Shown here piece by piece: positions 37,437 to 47,317 of a stretch of 64,000 bases of DNA (its first letter is position 1; every line of letters begins with the position of its first letter). A program made the translations under genes and the position numbers. The notes below the pieces were generated by a model, which ran no database searches, was not told the DNA's origin, and worked only from the letters and a program-made list of their open reading frames with translations. The DNA is taken from contig CADALE010000012.1 in the NCBI GenBank assembly GCA_902788705.1, forward strand, positions 1-64,000, in the 5' to 3' direction. The DNA is from an uncultured Coriobacteriaceae bacterium. GTDB taxonomy: Bacteria > Actinomycetota > Coriobacteriia > Coriobacteriales > Atopobiaceae.

Positions 37437-39143
37437 GTGCCGCAGAGCGATGACGATACGCGCCTGATGGGTCGCGAGGACGACGGCCAAGACGCAGCGA
37501 AGGTAGATCCCACGGTCCTGCTGCCCCAGCCTGCTCCGAGCTACGATGAGGAGCATGGGTCGGCCGACGACCCCACCCTTGGACGCGGGCTCGATCGCCT
37601 GGACCGGGCCTACCAAGAGCCCGCCAAGCAGCGCGAGGTTTCCATACCGCACATCTCCGACGAGGACGGCTCGGGCTACCGCATCCCGGGCGAGGGCCGC
37701 AGCCGCAGCTCGTCGCGTCCTGTTCTGGCGCTCCTTCTGGTGGTGCTGATGGTGGGCGCCATCGCCGCTGCCGGCGCCTACGGCCTTGAGCTGTGGGGCG
37801 GCAAGCACGTGCCCAACGTGGTGGGATTCACCGAGGCACGGGCGATCTCGATGCTTGACGAGAAGGGGCTCGTGGCCGAGGTTCGCTACGAGACCGCCGA
37901 CGACGGCATCGGCGTGGTGCTGCGCCAAGACCCCGAGACGGGCGTGCGCCTTGCCGTCGGCTCCACCGTCACCGTGACGGTGGCGCAAAGCCGCACCATG
38001 CCCGAAGTGCTGGGCCTAACGCAGGACGAGGCGATGAGCCTGCTGGCCACGGCCGGTGCGCAGAACGTGCAGGTGGTGGGGAAGGCCTCCACGGCCGAGG
38101 AGGGCACGGTTGTCGACGTGCATCCCGGCGTGGGCCAGGCGTTCTCAGCGCACGAGGCGGTGGTGCTGTACGTCTCGGCAAAGCCGCAGGTTCCCGACGT
38201 GATTGGCAAGGGTCGCGTGGAGGCGCAGTCCATCGTGGAGGAGGCGGGCTTCGTGGCCTCCTTCGTGCAGGTGGCCTCCGACCAGGAGCCCAACACGGTG
38301 GTGGAGACGGTCCCCGCCCCGGGCGAGAAGCTTGATCCTGGCGCGACCGTCGAGCTGCGCGTGAGCGAGCCCATGCCCACCGACCCGCTGCACCTTGCCG
38401 AGTACTTCTCGAAGACCCCGGCCAACCTGGCCAGCTACCTCTACGACAAGGGCTTCTGGCTGGTGTCGGCATCCTATGGCGAGGGCGACTATGCCGAGGC
38501 GTGCTACGACTCTGACACGAGGGGCAGCCTGTACTTCTCGTCCAGGCCGTTCTCGCACGCGCTGCGCGGCGACGGCGCCTACGCTGACGTGTTGGCCGAC
38601 GGTGCGACGTTCCGCGGCATGCGCTGGGAGGTGCCCGAGGCCATGCTGCCCGCCGGCGCCACCGAGGTGTCGGAGGGTGCTGTCCGCTCGCTCATGACCA
38701 CCTGCGGGTTCTCCAACCTCAAGGACTCGTGCACCCAGGCCGACGTGCAGCTGCCCACCAACACGCCCGTCAACAAGGCCAAGTTCCGTTGCGCGTACGG
38801 CGAGACGGGCGAGTTTGCCTGGACCGTGCTGATAGCCAAGGAGTCCACCGGCGTGCGCGCCGCGGTAACCTGCGCGCCGAAGTCGCTATACGACGGCTAT
38901 GACCTCGCGCCTTACGGCGGAAGCGCCTGCGACATGGTGGCCTATGTCGACATGTACACCGAATGGCCCGAGGCATACATGAAGGACTTCGCGGTGCCGG
39001 GCGCCAACGACAAGGCTGCCGATGCGGGCAAGGCGGACTCGACCGCCAAGGAAGACGACGCCACCAAGGAAGGCGCCGACTCGAAGGAGCAGGAGAGCAC
39101 AGATGTCACCATCGACGGGCATCCCGTACCCAACGGAATCTGA
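37437..39143 (+). CDS. Membrane protein with three PASTA domains, no kinase domain
   Basis: A 568-residue protein. A cytoplasmic N-terminus of about 94 residues (acidic, with Ser/Arg-rich end) precedes one membrane helix (95-117), then three PASTA repeats (about 124-190, 191-256, 257-322) and a 180-residue C-terminal domain with several cysteines, ending in a Lys/Asp/Glu-rich tail. PASTA domains bind muropeptides or lipid II and normally sit on Ser/Thr kinases of the PknB type; here the kinase is missing. The N-terminal threonines could be kinase substrates (inference). GTG 37437 is preceded by AAAGGGGGC. A small gene overlaps its 3' end in another frame. Confidence 0.85.
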   Translation: MPQSDDDTRLMGREDDGQDAAKVDPTVLLPQPAPSYDEEHGSADDPTLGRGLDRLDRAYQEPAKQREVSIPHISDEDGSGYRIPGEGRSRSSSRPVLALLLVVLMVGAIAAAGAYGLELWGGKHVPNVVGFTEARAISMLDEKGLVAEVRYETADDGIGVVLRQDPETGVRLAVGSTVTVTVAQSRTMPEVLGLTQDEAMSLLATAGAQNVQVVGKASTAEEGTVVDVHPGVGQAFSAHEAVVLYVSAKPQVPDVIGKGRVEAQSIVEEAGFVASFVQVASDQEPNTVVETVPAPGEKLDPGATVELRVSEPMPTDPLHLAEYFSKTPANLASYLYDKGFWLVSASYGEGDYAEACYDSDTRGSLYFSSRPFSHALRGDGAYADVLADGATFRGMRWEVPEAMLPAGATEVSEGAVRSLMTTCGFSNLKDSCTQADVQLPTNTPVNKAKFRCAYGETGEFAWTVLIAKESTGVRAAVTCAPKSLYDGYDLAPYGGSACDMVAYVDMYTEWPEAYMKDFAVPGANDKAADAGKADSTAKEDDATKEGADSKEQESTDVTIDGHPVPNGI

Positions 39144-39288
39144 CGAGGTTCGCAGGCAGCCAGCCGAGACCTCGCCTGCCTACGAGCCGTATCTGCGTGC
39201 CGAGAACGAGGATGACGACGGGTACGACCCCTACTCCGACCGGCCGGCAGCTGTCGAGCCGCTCTTCGAGCGCGACCCGTGGAGCTGA
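39103..39288 (+). CDS. Small acidic hypothetical protein overlapping the PASTA gene
   Basis: A 61-residue frame with ATG 39103 and GGAGAG six bases before it, overlapping the end of the PASTA gene by 41 bases in another frame. The peptide is acidic and Pro/Tyr-rich (RAENEDDDGYDPYSDRPAAVEPLFERDPWS), with no membrane segment or known motif. Codon use beyond the overlap looks coding. Translational coupling with the PASTA gene is likely if it is real. Confidence 0.45.
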   Translation: MSPSTGIPYPTESDEVRRQPAETSPAYEPYLRAENEDDDGYDPYSDRPAAVEPLFERDPWS

Positions 39289-39297
39289 CGCGCCTCG

Positions 39298-39816
39298 CTA
39301 GCCAAACGAGATGTTGCTCATGATCTGCCACACGAAGTAGGCGGCAGCGGCAAGGATGGCCACTACGAGGATGGCGGCAAGGGTCGACCTGCGTCGCCGC
39401 GACCGCTCTTGCTTGGCGAAGATGGAGCGACGCCCCTTGGGAACCTCGAGGTACTGGCCATAGGGGCTCTTGCGTACGCGCGAGATGTCCGAACGCGCGC
39501 GCCGATAGCTGCGATCCGAGACCAGGCCGCCCACGGCCACGTTCGACTCGTGCGCATAGGAGACGGGGCTGTCGTCCTCGGCGAGGTCGTCGATGGCCTC
39601 CTGCGTGCGACGCGGGGCGCGCTGGCGCACGTAGCGGGCGCGCTGCGCGGGGGCAAGGTCGTCATAGCTCTCCTGCTGAGGTTGGGCCTGGAGCTGGTCC
39701 TGGCTGGAGGGAGCGTCGTCAAGGGAGATGTCCTCGATGGCCCTCAGCCGGTCAGAGGTACGCGAGCGCTGCTCGTCGAGCGGGCCGTTGCCATCCATCA
39801 GCACGTCATCATCCAT
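39298..39816 (-). CDS. Tail-anchored hypothetical protein
   Basis: A 172-residue protein with a hydrophilic, charge-rich cytoplasmic region (about 1-145, many Arg and Asp, RSRRRRST just before the membrane) and a single C-terminal helix (LAAILVVAILAAAAYFVWQIM, about 146-166). This is a tail-anchored topology. The KGRRSIFAKQERSRRRRS segment could bind nucleic acid or anionic lipid (inference). GAGGTGCCTC before ATG 39816. It converges on the small gene 9 bases away. No family recognised. Confidence 0.6.
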   Translation of the reverse strand: MDDDVLMDGNGPLDEQRSRTSDRLRAIEDISLDDAPSSQDQLQAQPQQESYDDLAPAQRARYVRQRAPRRTQEAIDDLAEDDSPVSYAHESNVAVGGLVSDRSYRRARSDISRVRKSPYGQYLEVPKGRRSIFAKQERSRRRRSTLAAILVVAILAAAAYFVWQIMSNISFG

Positions 39817-40020
39817 GAGGCACCTCCGAAGGTGCGCGTGATTTCCATTGGTGCCCTAATGATAGTGCACCTGCGCTTCGTTTCCCACAGCCTAGTTCTT
39901 TTTGAAATGGATGTGGGTGCATTGCCGGGGGCTGTCGGGGCCTGTCGGGCACAAAGAATCGCCCATGGCGACGATGATTTGCGCCTCGGGCCGCCCTGCC
40001 AGCAGCGTTCCCTCAATCCA

Positions 40021-40047
40021 AAATTTAAGTCTTAAACACTTAAATTT
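40021..40047. promoter_or_regulatory. HspR-type (HAIR-like) operator upstream of hsp20
   Basis: A perfect 10-N7-10 inverted repeat with arms AAATTTAAGT and ACTTAAATTT. Its inner 23 bases (40023-40045) have the same 8-N7-8 layout as the dnaK and clpB sites, and it is the best match of the three to the published HAIR box geometry. The remaining 358-base gap around it, from 39817 to 40174, holds the promoter and otherwise nothing I recognise. Confidence 0.75.
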
Positions 40048-40063
40048 GATGCGTTTATGAAGC

Positions 40064-40091
40064 TTAGAAAAAGTGCGCCTGAGTGTATAAA
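40064..40091 (+). promoter_or_regulatory. Putative hsp20 promoter
   Basis: TTAGAA, 16 bases, TATAAA, 84 bases before the start codon and 17 bases after the HspR-type operator. Confidence 0.4.
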
Positions 40092-40174
40092 ACACGTCCC
40101 ATGCGGGAACATACATAAACGTAACCCAGGGGCGCACATATCAGGGCGCCCACAACTCAGAGGAGCTGAGCATC

Positions 40175-40606
40175 ATGGCAAGCATCATTCCGTACAGCAA
40201 CTACGAGCGCGCACTTCGCAGGAGCTTCCCGTTCGACATGTTCGACGAGCTGCTTACCTCACCGCTGGTCAGCGCGTCTACCGACGGCGCCTTCAAGATG
40301 AACGTCGAGGACACGGGTGACGCCTACGTCGTCACCGCCGAGCTTGCGGGCGTCTCGCGCGACGAGATTGACGTCGAGCTCAATGAGGGTCGCCTGTCCA
40401 TCTCGGTCGAGAAGCACGAGACCGAGGAGGAGAAGGCCAAGAACTACCTGCACAAGGAGATCCACGAGTGGAGCGCAACGCGTGGCGTGTACCTGAAGGA
40501 CGCCGCCACCGCCGGCCTGTCGGCCAAGCTTGAGGGTGGCATCCTCACGGTGTTCGTGCCCAAGCGCGACCAGAGCGCCAACGTGACCAAGGTGTCCATC
40601 GACTAG
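40175..40606 (+). CDS. Small heat-shock protein, Hsp20/alpha-crystallin family
   Basis: A 143-residue ATP-independent holdase. The alpha-crystallin domain covers about residues 37-130 (MNVEDTGDAYVVTAELAGVSRDEIDVELNEGRLSISVEKH ... KLEGGILTVFVPKR). The A-x-L-x-x-G-I-L-x-V motif is present as AKLEGGILTVFVP. It binds unfolding proteins and hands them to DnaK/ClpB. ATG 40175 after AGAGGAGCTGAGC. The upstream operator places it in the proposed HspR regulon. Confidence 0.95.
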   Translation: MASIIPYSNYERALRRSFPFDMFDELLTSPLVSASTDGAFKMNVEDTGDAYVVTAELAGVSRDEIDVELNEGRLSISVEKHETEEEKAKNYLHKEIHEWSATRGVYLKDAATAGLSAKLEGGILTVFVPKRDQSANVTKVSID

Positions 40607-40630
40607 CATCCAATCACAGATCGTGCTGCC

Positions 40631-40670
40631 CAAGGGGCCGCTGCGCGGAGGTCGCGTGGCGGCCCCTTGC
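40631..40670 (+). terminator. Terminator after hsp20
   Basis: CAAGGGGCCGC pairs perfectly with GCGGCCCCTTG. Confidence 0.78.
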
Positions 40671-40720
40671 CATGCACGGCGTCGGCCGGGCTCGCCTTCC
40701 GGAGCGCTACACTGGTGGGC

Positions 40721-41527
40721 ATGAAACCAAGCATTCACCTCCATATCCTTGCAAGCGGTAGCAAGGGCAACGCAAGCGTGGTCGAAGGGCCACAGGGCAG
40801 CGTGCTCATCGACTGTGGCCTGTCGCGCAAGCGGCTGCTTGAGCGCGCGGCGCAGCTTGGCGTGGACATGAGGCGCGTCCAGGCGGTTCTTTTCACGCAC
40901 GAGCACTCCGACCACGTGTCGGGCGCCGGCGTGTTTTGCCGTCGCTTTGGCGGCGCCATCTACGCAACGGCGGGCACCGTAGCTGCGTGCTCGCGCCTGT
41001 CCAACCTACCCGTCCTCACCATCGGCCACGACCAGTCGCTCGAGCTGTGCGGCATGACGGTGCAGGCGTTTCCCACCAGCCACGACGTGGCTGACCCTGT
41101 GGGGTTTCGCTTCGAGGCGGCGGGGGACGCCCTGGGCTTCTGCACCGACACCGGCGTGCTGCTGCCCCAGGCGCAGGAGGCCCTGCGCGGCTGCCGCATC
41201 CTTGCCATCGAGGCAAACCACGACGAGCGCATGCTGGAAACTGGCCCCTACCCGTACTACCTCAAGCAGCGTGTGGGAGGGCGTTATGGCCACCTCTCCA
41301 ACCGCCAGTGTGCCGATGCCCTGGGCGACCTGGTGACCAATGAGACCGAGGTAGTGGTGGGCATGCACCTCTCTGAGAAGAACAACCTGCCCAGCGTTGC
41401 CGTGCGCACGCTGGCCGAGGCCGTCGGCGCCACGGCGGAAGGGGCTGCGGCCGTGCGGGCCCAGACGCCTGACGGACGGCTGAGCGTGTGCGTGGGTGCC
41501 CAGGAGCGACCCCTCACGGTGTGGTAG
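40721..41527 (+). CDS. MBL-fold metallohydrolase, YycJ/WalJ type
   Basis: A 268-residue metallo-beta-lactamase-fold protein. LHILASGSKGNASVVEG at the start and FTHEHSDHVSGAGVF (HxHxDH) are typical of the YycJ/WalJ family of putative nucleases linked to DNA repair or cell-wall control; later metal ligands are in SHDV, DTG and GMHLSEKNN. Start ATG 40721; an in-frame upstream ATG at 40667 lies in the hsp20 terminator. tilS follows about 100 bases downstream. No WalRK genes are adjacent. Confidence 0.85.
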   Translation: MKPSIHLHILASGSKGNASVVEGPQGSVLIDCGLSRKRLLERAAQLGVDMRRVQAVLFTHEHSDHVSGAGVFCRRFGGAIYATAGTVAACSRLSNLPVLTIGHDQSLELCGMTVQAFPTSHDVADPVGFRFEAAGDALGFCTDTGVLLPQAQEALRGCRILAIEANHDERMLETGPYPYYLKQRVGGRYGHLSNRQCADALGDLVTNETEVVVGMHLSEKNNLPSVAVRTLAEAVGATAEGAAAVRAQTPDGRLSVCVGAQERPLTVW

Positions 41528-41623
41528 CCCTGGCGCGTGGGGTTGCGTGCCGCGGCGTGTCGTGGCTATCCGCTGCGCGGCGCCGGTGCTTGGCGTACAC
41601 TACTACCTGCGGAAGGAGGCCCC

Positions 41624-43192
41624 ATGCCCAGCGTGATGCGAAGATATGCCGATGGCTCAAGTCACTTTGACAGGCCGTCGGCCAACGTTGACGACGAGAC
41701 GCGCTCGCCGGTGGTGCTGATGGTGTCGGGCGGGGCGGACTCCACGGCCCTGCTGGTGCTGGCGGCAACCTCCACGCTGGACATCGACGACGGGCGGGGC
41801 AATGCGCACATCGCGCGCGAACGCCTGCATGTACTGCACATAAACCACCAGCTCAGAGGCCTTGACGCCGAGGAGGACGAGGAGTTTGTGCGCGAGCTGT
41901 CCTCGCGTTACGGCATTCCCTGCACCGTGCGGCGCATCGACGTGGCGCTGCTTGCCCGGCAGGCCCGCGAGGCGTCTGGGTCGGCCGACGCCAACGTGGA
42001 GAGCGTGGGCCGCGAGGCGCGCTATGCCGCGGCGGCCGAGCTGGCAAACCAGCTGTCGGAGGAGTTTGGCACGCCGCGCTCGGCGGCGCGCATCCTCACG
42101 GCGCACACGGCGGACGATCGCGCCGAGACCTTCTTCATGAACGCCATTAGGGGCACGGGTCCGGCCGGCCTGTCGTCCATCCCGCGCCGGCGCAACCGCA
42201 TCGTGCGCCCGCTGCTTGACCGCACGCACGCCGAGCTATGCGACCTGCTGCGCATGCGCGGCATCGTGTGGCGTGAGGACGCCACCAACTACGACACCCG
42301 CTACCTGCGTGCCTTCGTACGCCACGAGGTGATGCCCGTGGCACAGCGGCGCAACCCCCACGTGTCGGCAAGCCTCGCCACCACCTGCGACATCCTGTCC
42401 GACGAGGACGCCTACCTCACGCAGGTGGCTGCCCGTGCCTACCGCGACCTGCTGCGCAGGCAGGACGAGGGCATGGTGGCCCTCGACGCCAACCGCATGG
42501 GGGCCATGGAGGTGGCCGTTGCCCGGCGCGTGGCGCGCATGGCGATGCTGGCCGTGCGGCCGGGCGCCCGGCTGGAGGCTCGCCACGTGGCGGCCGTGCT
42601 TCGGCTGGTGGCGGCGGGCAAGGGGTCGGTCACCACGCCCATGGGCGTCGACGCCCGGGTGGAGTACGGCCTGCTGTTCATTCGCGTGGCGCAGGATGCC
42701 GACGCAGCGCTCTCGGCCTGGCTGGAGGTGCCGGGGATCGCGTCCGGCGTGGGCGAGGTGGGCCGCCTGTCGCTTCCGGGTGGCCGCGAGCTAACGGCGC
42801 GCCTTACCGAGGCCCCGGCGGGCTCGCGCGCTCCCGACCTCGCCATCGCACACTCGCGGGAGTGGGAGGGCACGTCGGTGCTGCTAGACGCCCCCGCCTG
42901 CGGCCTTGACGCCGCGCGAGGTGGGCGCCTGTGGGTTGACTGCGCAGCCCCGGGCGACGTGATGTGCCCCCTGGGCATGCACGGGCAGTCCAAGAAGCTC
43001 TCCGACCTGCTTAACGAGGCCAAGGTGCCTGCCGCCGACCGCTCCAAGGTGCCCGTGGTGCGCACCGAGCCGCGCGGCGCGTTGGTATGGGTTGCGGGGA
43101 TTCGGCCTGACGAGCGCGTGCGATGCCTCCCGTCATCCAAGCTGCTGCTAGAATTGTCCCTTACAACAGACAGCGGCCGGCCACAGGCGTAG
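41624..43192 (+). CDS. tilS: tRNA(Ile)-lysidine synthetase
   Basis: A 522-residue enzyme that puts lysine on C34 of the tRNA-Ile CAU anticodon. The PP-loop is VLMVSGGADSTALLVLA (about residues 28-44), followed by HINHQLRG and TAHTADDRAETFFMNAIRGTGPAGLSSIP, a TilS hallmark; the C-terminal TilS_C domain ends with LSDLLNEAKVPAADRSKVPVV. The first 25 residues before the PP-loop are slightly longer than usual. ATG 41624 has GGAAGGAGG upstream. tilS-hpt-ftsH order is a widespread cluster in Gram-positive bacteria. Confidence 0.95.
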   Translation: MPSVMRRYADGSSHFDRPSANVDDETRSPVVLMVSGGADSTALLVLAATSTLDIDDGRGNAHIARERLHVLHINHQLRGLDAEEDEEFVRELSSRYGIPCTVRRIDVALLARQAREASGSADANVESVGREARYAAAAELANQLSEEFGTPRSAARILTAHTADDRAETFFMNAIRGTGPAGLSSIPRRRNRIVRPLLDRTHAELCDLLRMRGIVWREDATNYDTRYLRAFVRHEVMPVAQRRNPHVSASLATTCDILSDEDAYLTQVAARAYRDLLRRQDEGMVALDANRMGAMEVAVARRVARMAMLAVRPGARLEARHVAAVLRLVAAGKGSVTTPMGVDARVEYGLLFIRVAQDADAALSAWLEVPGIASGVGEVGRLSLPGGRELTARLTEAPAGSRAPDLAIAHSREWEGTSVLLDAPACGLDAARGGRLWVDCAAPGDVMCPLGMHGQSKKLSDLLNEAKVPAADRSKVPVVRTEPRGALVWVAGIRPDERVRCLPSSKLLLELSLTTDSGRPQA

Positions 43193-43215
43193 GCGGCGCA
43201 TCGAGGGGAGCAACC

Positions 43216-43761
43216 ATGGACCTGCATCCTGACATCGAGCGGGTATTGCTGAGCGAGGACGACATCAAGGGCATAGTCTCGCGCCTGGGAGCCGAGATCT
43301 CGCGCGACTATGCAGACAAGAACCCGCTGGTGGTAACCGTGCTTCGCGGTGCCTTCATCTTCACGGCCGACCTCATGCGCGCCATTACGGTGCCTTGCGC
43401 CGTCGACTTCATGGCCGTTTCCAGCTACGGCAGCGGCGTGAAGAGCTCGGGCGTGGTGCGCATCGTGAAGGACCTCGACACCAACATCGAGGGTCGCCAC
43501 GTCATCATCGCCGAGGACATTCTCGACTCTGGCCTTACCCTGTCCTACCTGGTAGGCCTGCTCAAGGGTCGCGGCGCCGCCTCCATTCGCATCGTGGCGT
43601 TCTCTGTGAAGGACATCGAGGGCCACGCGGCGGCCGTGGTGCCCAACTACGTGGGCGCGCACGTGCCCGACGCCTTCGTGGTGGGCTATGGCCTCGACTT
43701 TGCAGAGCGCTATCGCAACCTGCCCTACGTGGGCGTCCTCAAGCCCGAGGTCTATTCCTAA
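43216..43761 (+). CDS. hpt: Hypoxanthine phosphoribosyltransferase
   Basis: A 181-residue purine salvage enzyme converting hypoxanthine (and guanine) plus PRPP to the nucleotide. PRPP-binding loop [17 protein letters not shown] and [15 protein letters not shown] are standard. It sits between tilS and ftsH, as in many Firmicutes and Actinobacteria. ATG 43216 follows AGGGGAG. Confidence 0.96.
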   Translation: MDLHPDIERVLLSEDDIKGIVSRLGAEISRDYADKNPLVVTVLRGAFIFTADLMRAITVPCAVDFMAVSSYGSGVKSSGVVRIVKDLDTNIEGRHVIIAEDILDSGLTLSYLVGLLKGRGAASIRIVAFSVKDIEGHAAAVVPNYVGAHVPDAFVVGYGLDFAERYRNLPYVGVLKPEVYS

Positions 43762-43808
43762 GACGCAAGTGCGGGCGTGGGCGCGTCCCGCAAGAAGGAG
43801 CCAACAAC

Positions 43809-45920
43809 GTGTCTGATAACAACGAGAACGGCAATGGTCCGCAGAGGCCCGGCCTGCCCAATGTGCCAGGTGACGGCAATGGGGTGCTGCGTGGCATTCT
43901 GAGCGTGGTGGCCATGGCCATCGTCATCGCCTACGTGATCTTTGGCATCCGTGGCGGCTACCGGCACAACAGCGTCGACCCGCTGGCTACCAGCGAGTTT
44001 GTGACGGCCGTGCGCGAGGACCGCGTTAAGGAGGTCACCTACCGGGTCTCGAAGGGCGAGCTTACGGGCAGCTACTGGGTGGACAAAAAGGACGTAGGCG
44101 AGACGAGTCGCCTGAGGCAGTTCTCCAGCTACTACGTGGGGTCCGATAGCCTCGAGGAGCTGATGGCCAAGCACCCCGAGGTGCTCTTCGACGTTGACAC
44201 CACGTCGTCCGACCTGCTTGAGACGCTGCTGGCCACGATACTGCCCACGGTCATCGTGGTCGTGGCCATGCTGTACTTCATGAACCAGATTCAGGGGCAG
44301 AACGGCCGCGCATTGAACTTCGGCCGTGCCGAGCGGGCCCGCACCAACGACGACTCGCGCCCCAAGACCAAGTTTGCCGACGTGGCGGGCATCGACGAAG
44401 CCGTCGAGGAGCTGCAGGAGATCAAGGACTTCCTGATGGAGCCCGAGCGCTACCAGCGCATGGGTGCCAAAATTCCGCGCGGCGTGCTGCTGGTGGGCCC
44501 TCCGGGAACGGGCAAGACGCTGCTGGCCAAGGCCGTTGCCGGCGAGGCGGGCGTGCCGTTCTTCTCCATCTCGGGCTCTGACTTCGTGGAGATGTTCGTG
44601 GGCGTGGGTGCAAGCCGTGTGCGCGACCTCTTCAAGCAGGCCAAGGACGAGTCGCCGTCCATCATCTTCATCGACGAGATCGACGCCGTGGGACGCCAGC
44701 GCGGCGCAGGCTTGGGCGGCGGTCACGACGAGCGCGAGCAGACGCTTAACCAGCTGCTGGTCGAGATGGACGGCTTCGAGGACAGCCAGACCGTCATCCT
44801 GATCGCCGCCACCAACCGCCCCGACATCCTTGACCCCGCGCTGCTGCGCCCAGGGCGCTTCGACCGGCGCGTCACGGTGGACCGGCCCGACGTGAAGGGC
44901 CGCGAGCAGATTCTGCGTGTGCACTCTGCCGACAAGCCGCTGGACGGCACGGTGGACTACGAGCGCATCGCCCAGCTTACCCCCGGCTTCTCGGGTGCCG
45001 ACCTGGCCAACCTCATGAACGAGGCGGCGCTGCTGGCCGCGCGACGTCGCAAGGCAACCATCTCGTTTGGCGAGGTGGAGGAGGCCATGGAGCGCGTGAT
45101 GGCTGGCCCCGAGCGCAAGAGCCGCGTGATCACCGAGGCCGAGCGCCGCACCATTGCCTACCACGAGAGCGGCCATGCCCTGGTGGGGCACGTGCTGGAG
45201 AACTCCGACCCGGTGCACAAGATCAGCATCGTGTCGCGCGGTCAGGCGCTGGGCTACACGATGCAGGTGCCCGAGGAGGACCACTTCCTGGACACGCGCG
45301 ACGGCATGCTGGACCAGATTGCGGTGCTGCTGGGCGGTCGCACCGCCGAGGAGCTGTTCTGCGCCGACATCACCACCGGCGCCAGCAACGACCTAGAGCG
45401 TGCCACCAAGCTGGCGCGCGAGATGGTGACGCGCTATGGCATGAGCGACGAGCTGGGTACACAGGTGTTTGGCGAGGCGCGCCACGAGGTGTTCTTGGGG
45501 CGCGACTACGCCAGTCACCAGGACTACTCGGCCGAGACCTCCAAGCGCATCGACGACGAGGTTGAGCGCATCATGCGCGAGGCGCACGAGCGCGCCCGCG
45601 CGGTGCTTGATGCCCGTCGCGACCAGATGGAGACGATGGCCAAGGTGCTGCTTGCGCGCGAGACCGTGGAGGGCGAGGTTGTGGATGCCCTGCTCAACGG
45701 CACGTGGGACGCCTACGTGGCCGCGCATCCCGAGGAGGCCGTGGACCTTGACGCCAAGGGCGACGAGGCCGTGGAGGCTGCGCCAGAGGTTGACGAGCAG
45801 GAGCTGATGGCCGAGGCTCATGCGGCGGCAGAGGCCGCGATGGCAGCGGAGGCCACGGCCGAGGTCGCGGCTGGTGTGGCTGGTGCGACGACCGCCCCGG
45901 GGCAGGACGACCAGTCGTAG
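43809..45920 (+). CDS. ftsH: ATP-dependent zinc metalloprotease FtsH
   Basis: A 703-residue membrane protease. Two membrane helices (about residues 22-45 and 137-160) bracket a small outer domain; the AAA+ domain has Walker A GPPGTGKT (230-237), FIDEIDAVG and the SRH region [12 protein letters not shown], and the protease zinc site is HESGH (452-456). It degrades damaged membrane proteins and regulators. The C-terminal 50 residues are Ala/Glu-rich and likely disordered. GTG 43809 after AAGAAGGAG; the frame is open far upstream inside hpt, which is a shadow. Confidence 0.97.
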   Translation: MSDNNENGNGPQRPGLPNVPGDGNGVLRGILSVVAMAIVIAYVIFGIRGGYRHNSVDPLATSEFVTAVREDRVKEVTYRVSKGELTGSYWVDKKDVGETSRLRQFSSYYVGSDSLEELMAKHPEVLFDVDTTSSDLLETLLATILPTVIVVVAMLYFMNQIQGQNGRALNFGRAERARTNDDSRPKTKFADVAGIDEAVEELQEIKDFLMEPERYQRMGAKIPRGVLLVGPPGTGKTLLAKAVAGEAGVPFFSISGSDFVEMFVGVGASRVRDLFKQAKDESPSIIFIDEIDAVGRQRGAGLGGGHDEREQTLNQLLVEMDGFEDSQTVILIAATNRPDILDPALLRPGRFDRRVTVDRPDVKGREQILRVHSADKPLDGTVDYERIAQLTPGFSGADLANLMNEAALLAARRRKATISFGEVEEAMERVMAGPERKSRVITEAERRTIAYHESGHALVGHVLENSDPVHKISIVSRGQALGYTMQVPEEDHFLDTRDGMLDQIAVLLGGRTAEELFCADITTGASNDLERATKLAREMVTRYGMSDELGTQVFGEARHEVFLGRDYASHQDYSAETSKRIDDEVERIMREAHERARAVLDARRDQMETMAKVLLARETVEGEVVDALLNGTWDAYVAAHPEEAVDLDAKGDEAVEAAPEVDEQELMAEAHAAAEAAMAAEATAEVAAGVAGATTAPGQDDQS

Positions 45921-45941
45921 CCCCCAATCCCTGACGTGCAT

Positions 45942-45979
45942 GGCGCCGCGGCCGCCCTCGGGCAGTTGCGGCGCCTTTC
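45942..45979 (+). terminator. Terminator after ftsH
   Basis: GGCGCCGC pairs perfectly with GCGGCGCC and is followed by TTTC. Confidence 0.8.
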
Positions 45980-46046
45980 ATTCGTTTCCCCGTTGACATA
46001 AACGTTGCGTACAATGGCTGCGACAACCAGCAAGAGAGGAGCTGCC

Positions 46047-47246
46047 ATGTCCATCAACGAGAAGAGCTATGCATATGGTGCGTCGAAGTCGTCCATCCGC
46101 GAGATCTTTGCCTATGGCATGGCCCGCAAGGCCGAGGTGGGCGCCGAGAACGTCTATGACTTCTCCCTGGGCAACCCGTCCATTCCCGCGCCTGACGAGG
46201 TGCGGCAGTCGCTCCTGCGCTCGCTGGAGCTGCCGGCCGTGCAGCTGCATGGGTACACGCCTGCCAACGGCATCCCCGCCGTGCGTGCCGCGGTGGCCGC
46301 CTCGCTGACGCGTCGCTTCCAGGCCGAGTGCGGCGACGCCCCCGTGGCCCAGGCCGACGACCTCTACCTTACCTGCGGCGCCGCAGCATCGCTGTCCATC
46401 ACCTTCCACGCGCTGGTCAACGCCGGTGACGAGGTAATCGTCATCGCCCCATACTTCCCCGAGTACCGCGTGTGGATCGAGACGGCCGGAGCCACGTGCG
46501 TGGAGGTGCTGGCCGACCAGCAGACCTTCCAGGTGGACACCGAGGCCGTGCGCGCGGCCATCAGCGAGCACACCAAGGCCATCGTCATCAACAGCCCCAA
46601 CAACCCGGTTGGATCGGTGTATACCCGCGAGAACCTGAACGCCCTTGCCGCGGTGCTGCGCGAGCGCTCCGCCGAGTTGGGCACGGCCATCTACCTGGTG
46701 TGCGACGAGCCATATCGCGAGATCACCTACGGTGCGGAGGTGCCGTGGCTTCCCGCCATCTACGACCGCACCGTCGTGTGCTACTCCTACTCCAAGAGCC
46801 TAAGCCTGCCGGGAGAGCGCATCGGCTGGGTGCTGGTGCCGCCTACCAACCCCGAGCATGACGTGCTGGTGCTTGCCATGGCTGGTGCCGGTCGCAAGCT
46901 GGGCTTTGTGTGCGCTCCGGCCATCTTCCAGCGGGTGCTGGCCGACTGCGTGGACGTTCCTTCCGATGTGGAGGCCTACGCGCGCAACCGCACGGCACTT
47001 ACCGAGGGCCTCTCCCGCCTTGGCTATACCTACATCGAGCCTGACGGTGCGTTCTACCTGTGGGTGAAGGCGCTGGAGCCCGACGCGCAGGCGTTCTTCG
47101 AGAAGGCCAAGGCGCTTGACCTGCTGCCCGTTCCCTCCGACAGCTTTGGCTGCCCCGGCTGGGTGCGCATCGGTTACTGCGTTGACTACGCCACCATCGT
47201 GAACTCGATGCCTGCCTGGGAGAAGCTGGCCGCGCAGTACAAGTAA
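46047..47246 (+). CDS. Class I/II aminotransferase, aspartate aminotransferase-like
   Basis: A 399-residue PLP-dependent enzyme. FSLGNPSIPAPDEV at the start, INSPNNPVGSVYT (cofactor/substrate) and YSYSKSLSLPGERIGWVL with the PLP lysine in SYSKSLSLPGER. It always transfers an amino group between an amino acid and a 2-oxoacid; this subfamily (annotated as aspartate or aromatic transaminase in anaerobes) does not reveal the exact substrate. ATG 46047 has AGAGAGGAG upstream. A terminator separates it from the next gene. Confidence 0.88.
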   Translation: MSINEKSYAYGASKSSIREIFAYGMARKAEVGAENVYDFSLGNPSIPAPDEVRQSLLRSLELPAVQLHGYTPANGIPAVRAAVAASLTRRFQAECGDAPVAQADDLYLTCGAAASLSITFHALVNAGDEVIVIAPYFPEYRVWIETAGATCVEVLADQQTFQVDTEAVRAAISEHTKAIVINSPNNPVGSVYTRENLNALAAVLRERSAELGTAIYLVCDEPYREITYGAEVPWLPAIYDRTVVCYSYSKSLSLPGERIGWVLVPPTNPEHDVLVLAMAGAGRKLGFVCAPAIFQRVLADCVDVPSDVEAYARNRTALTEGLSRLGYTYIEPDGAFYLWVKALEPDAQAFFEKAKALDLLPVPSDSFGCPGWVRIGYCVDYATIVNSMPAWEKLAAQYK

Positions 47247-47254
47247 GCAAGATG

Positions 47255-47300
47255 AAAGGACGGCCCCAACGTCGCTTTGCTGGACAGGGGCCATCCTTTC
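47255..47300 (+). terminator. Terminator after the aminotransferase gene
   Basis: AAAGGACGGCCCC pairs with GGGGCCATCCTTT with one mismatch. The T-run immediately precedes the next gene's ribosome binding site. Confidence 0.75.
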
Positions 47301-47317
47301 GCATGAAGGAGGGCGGC

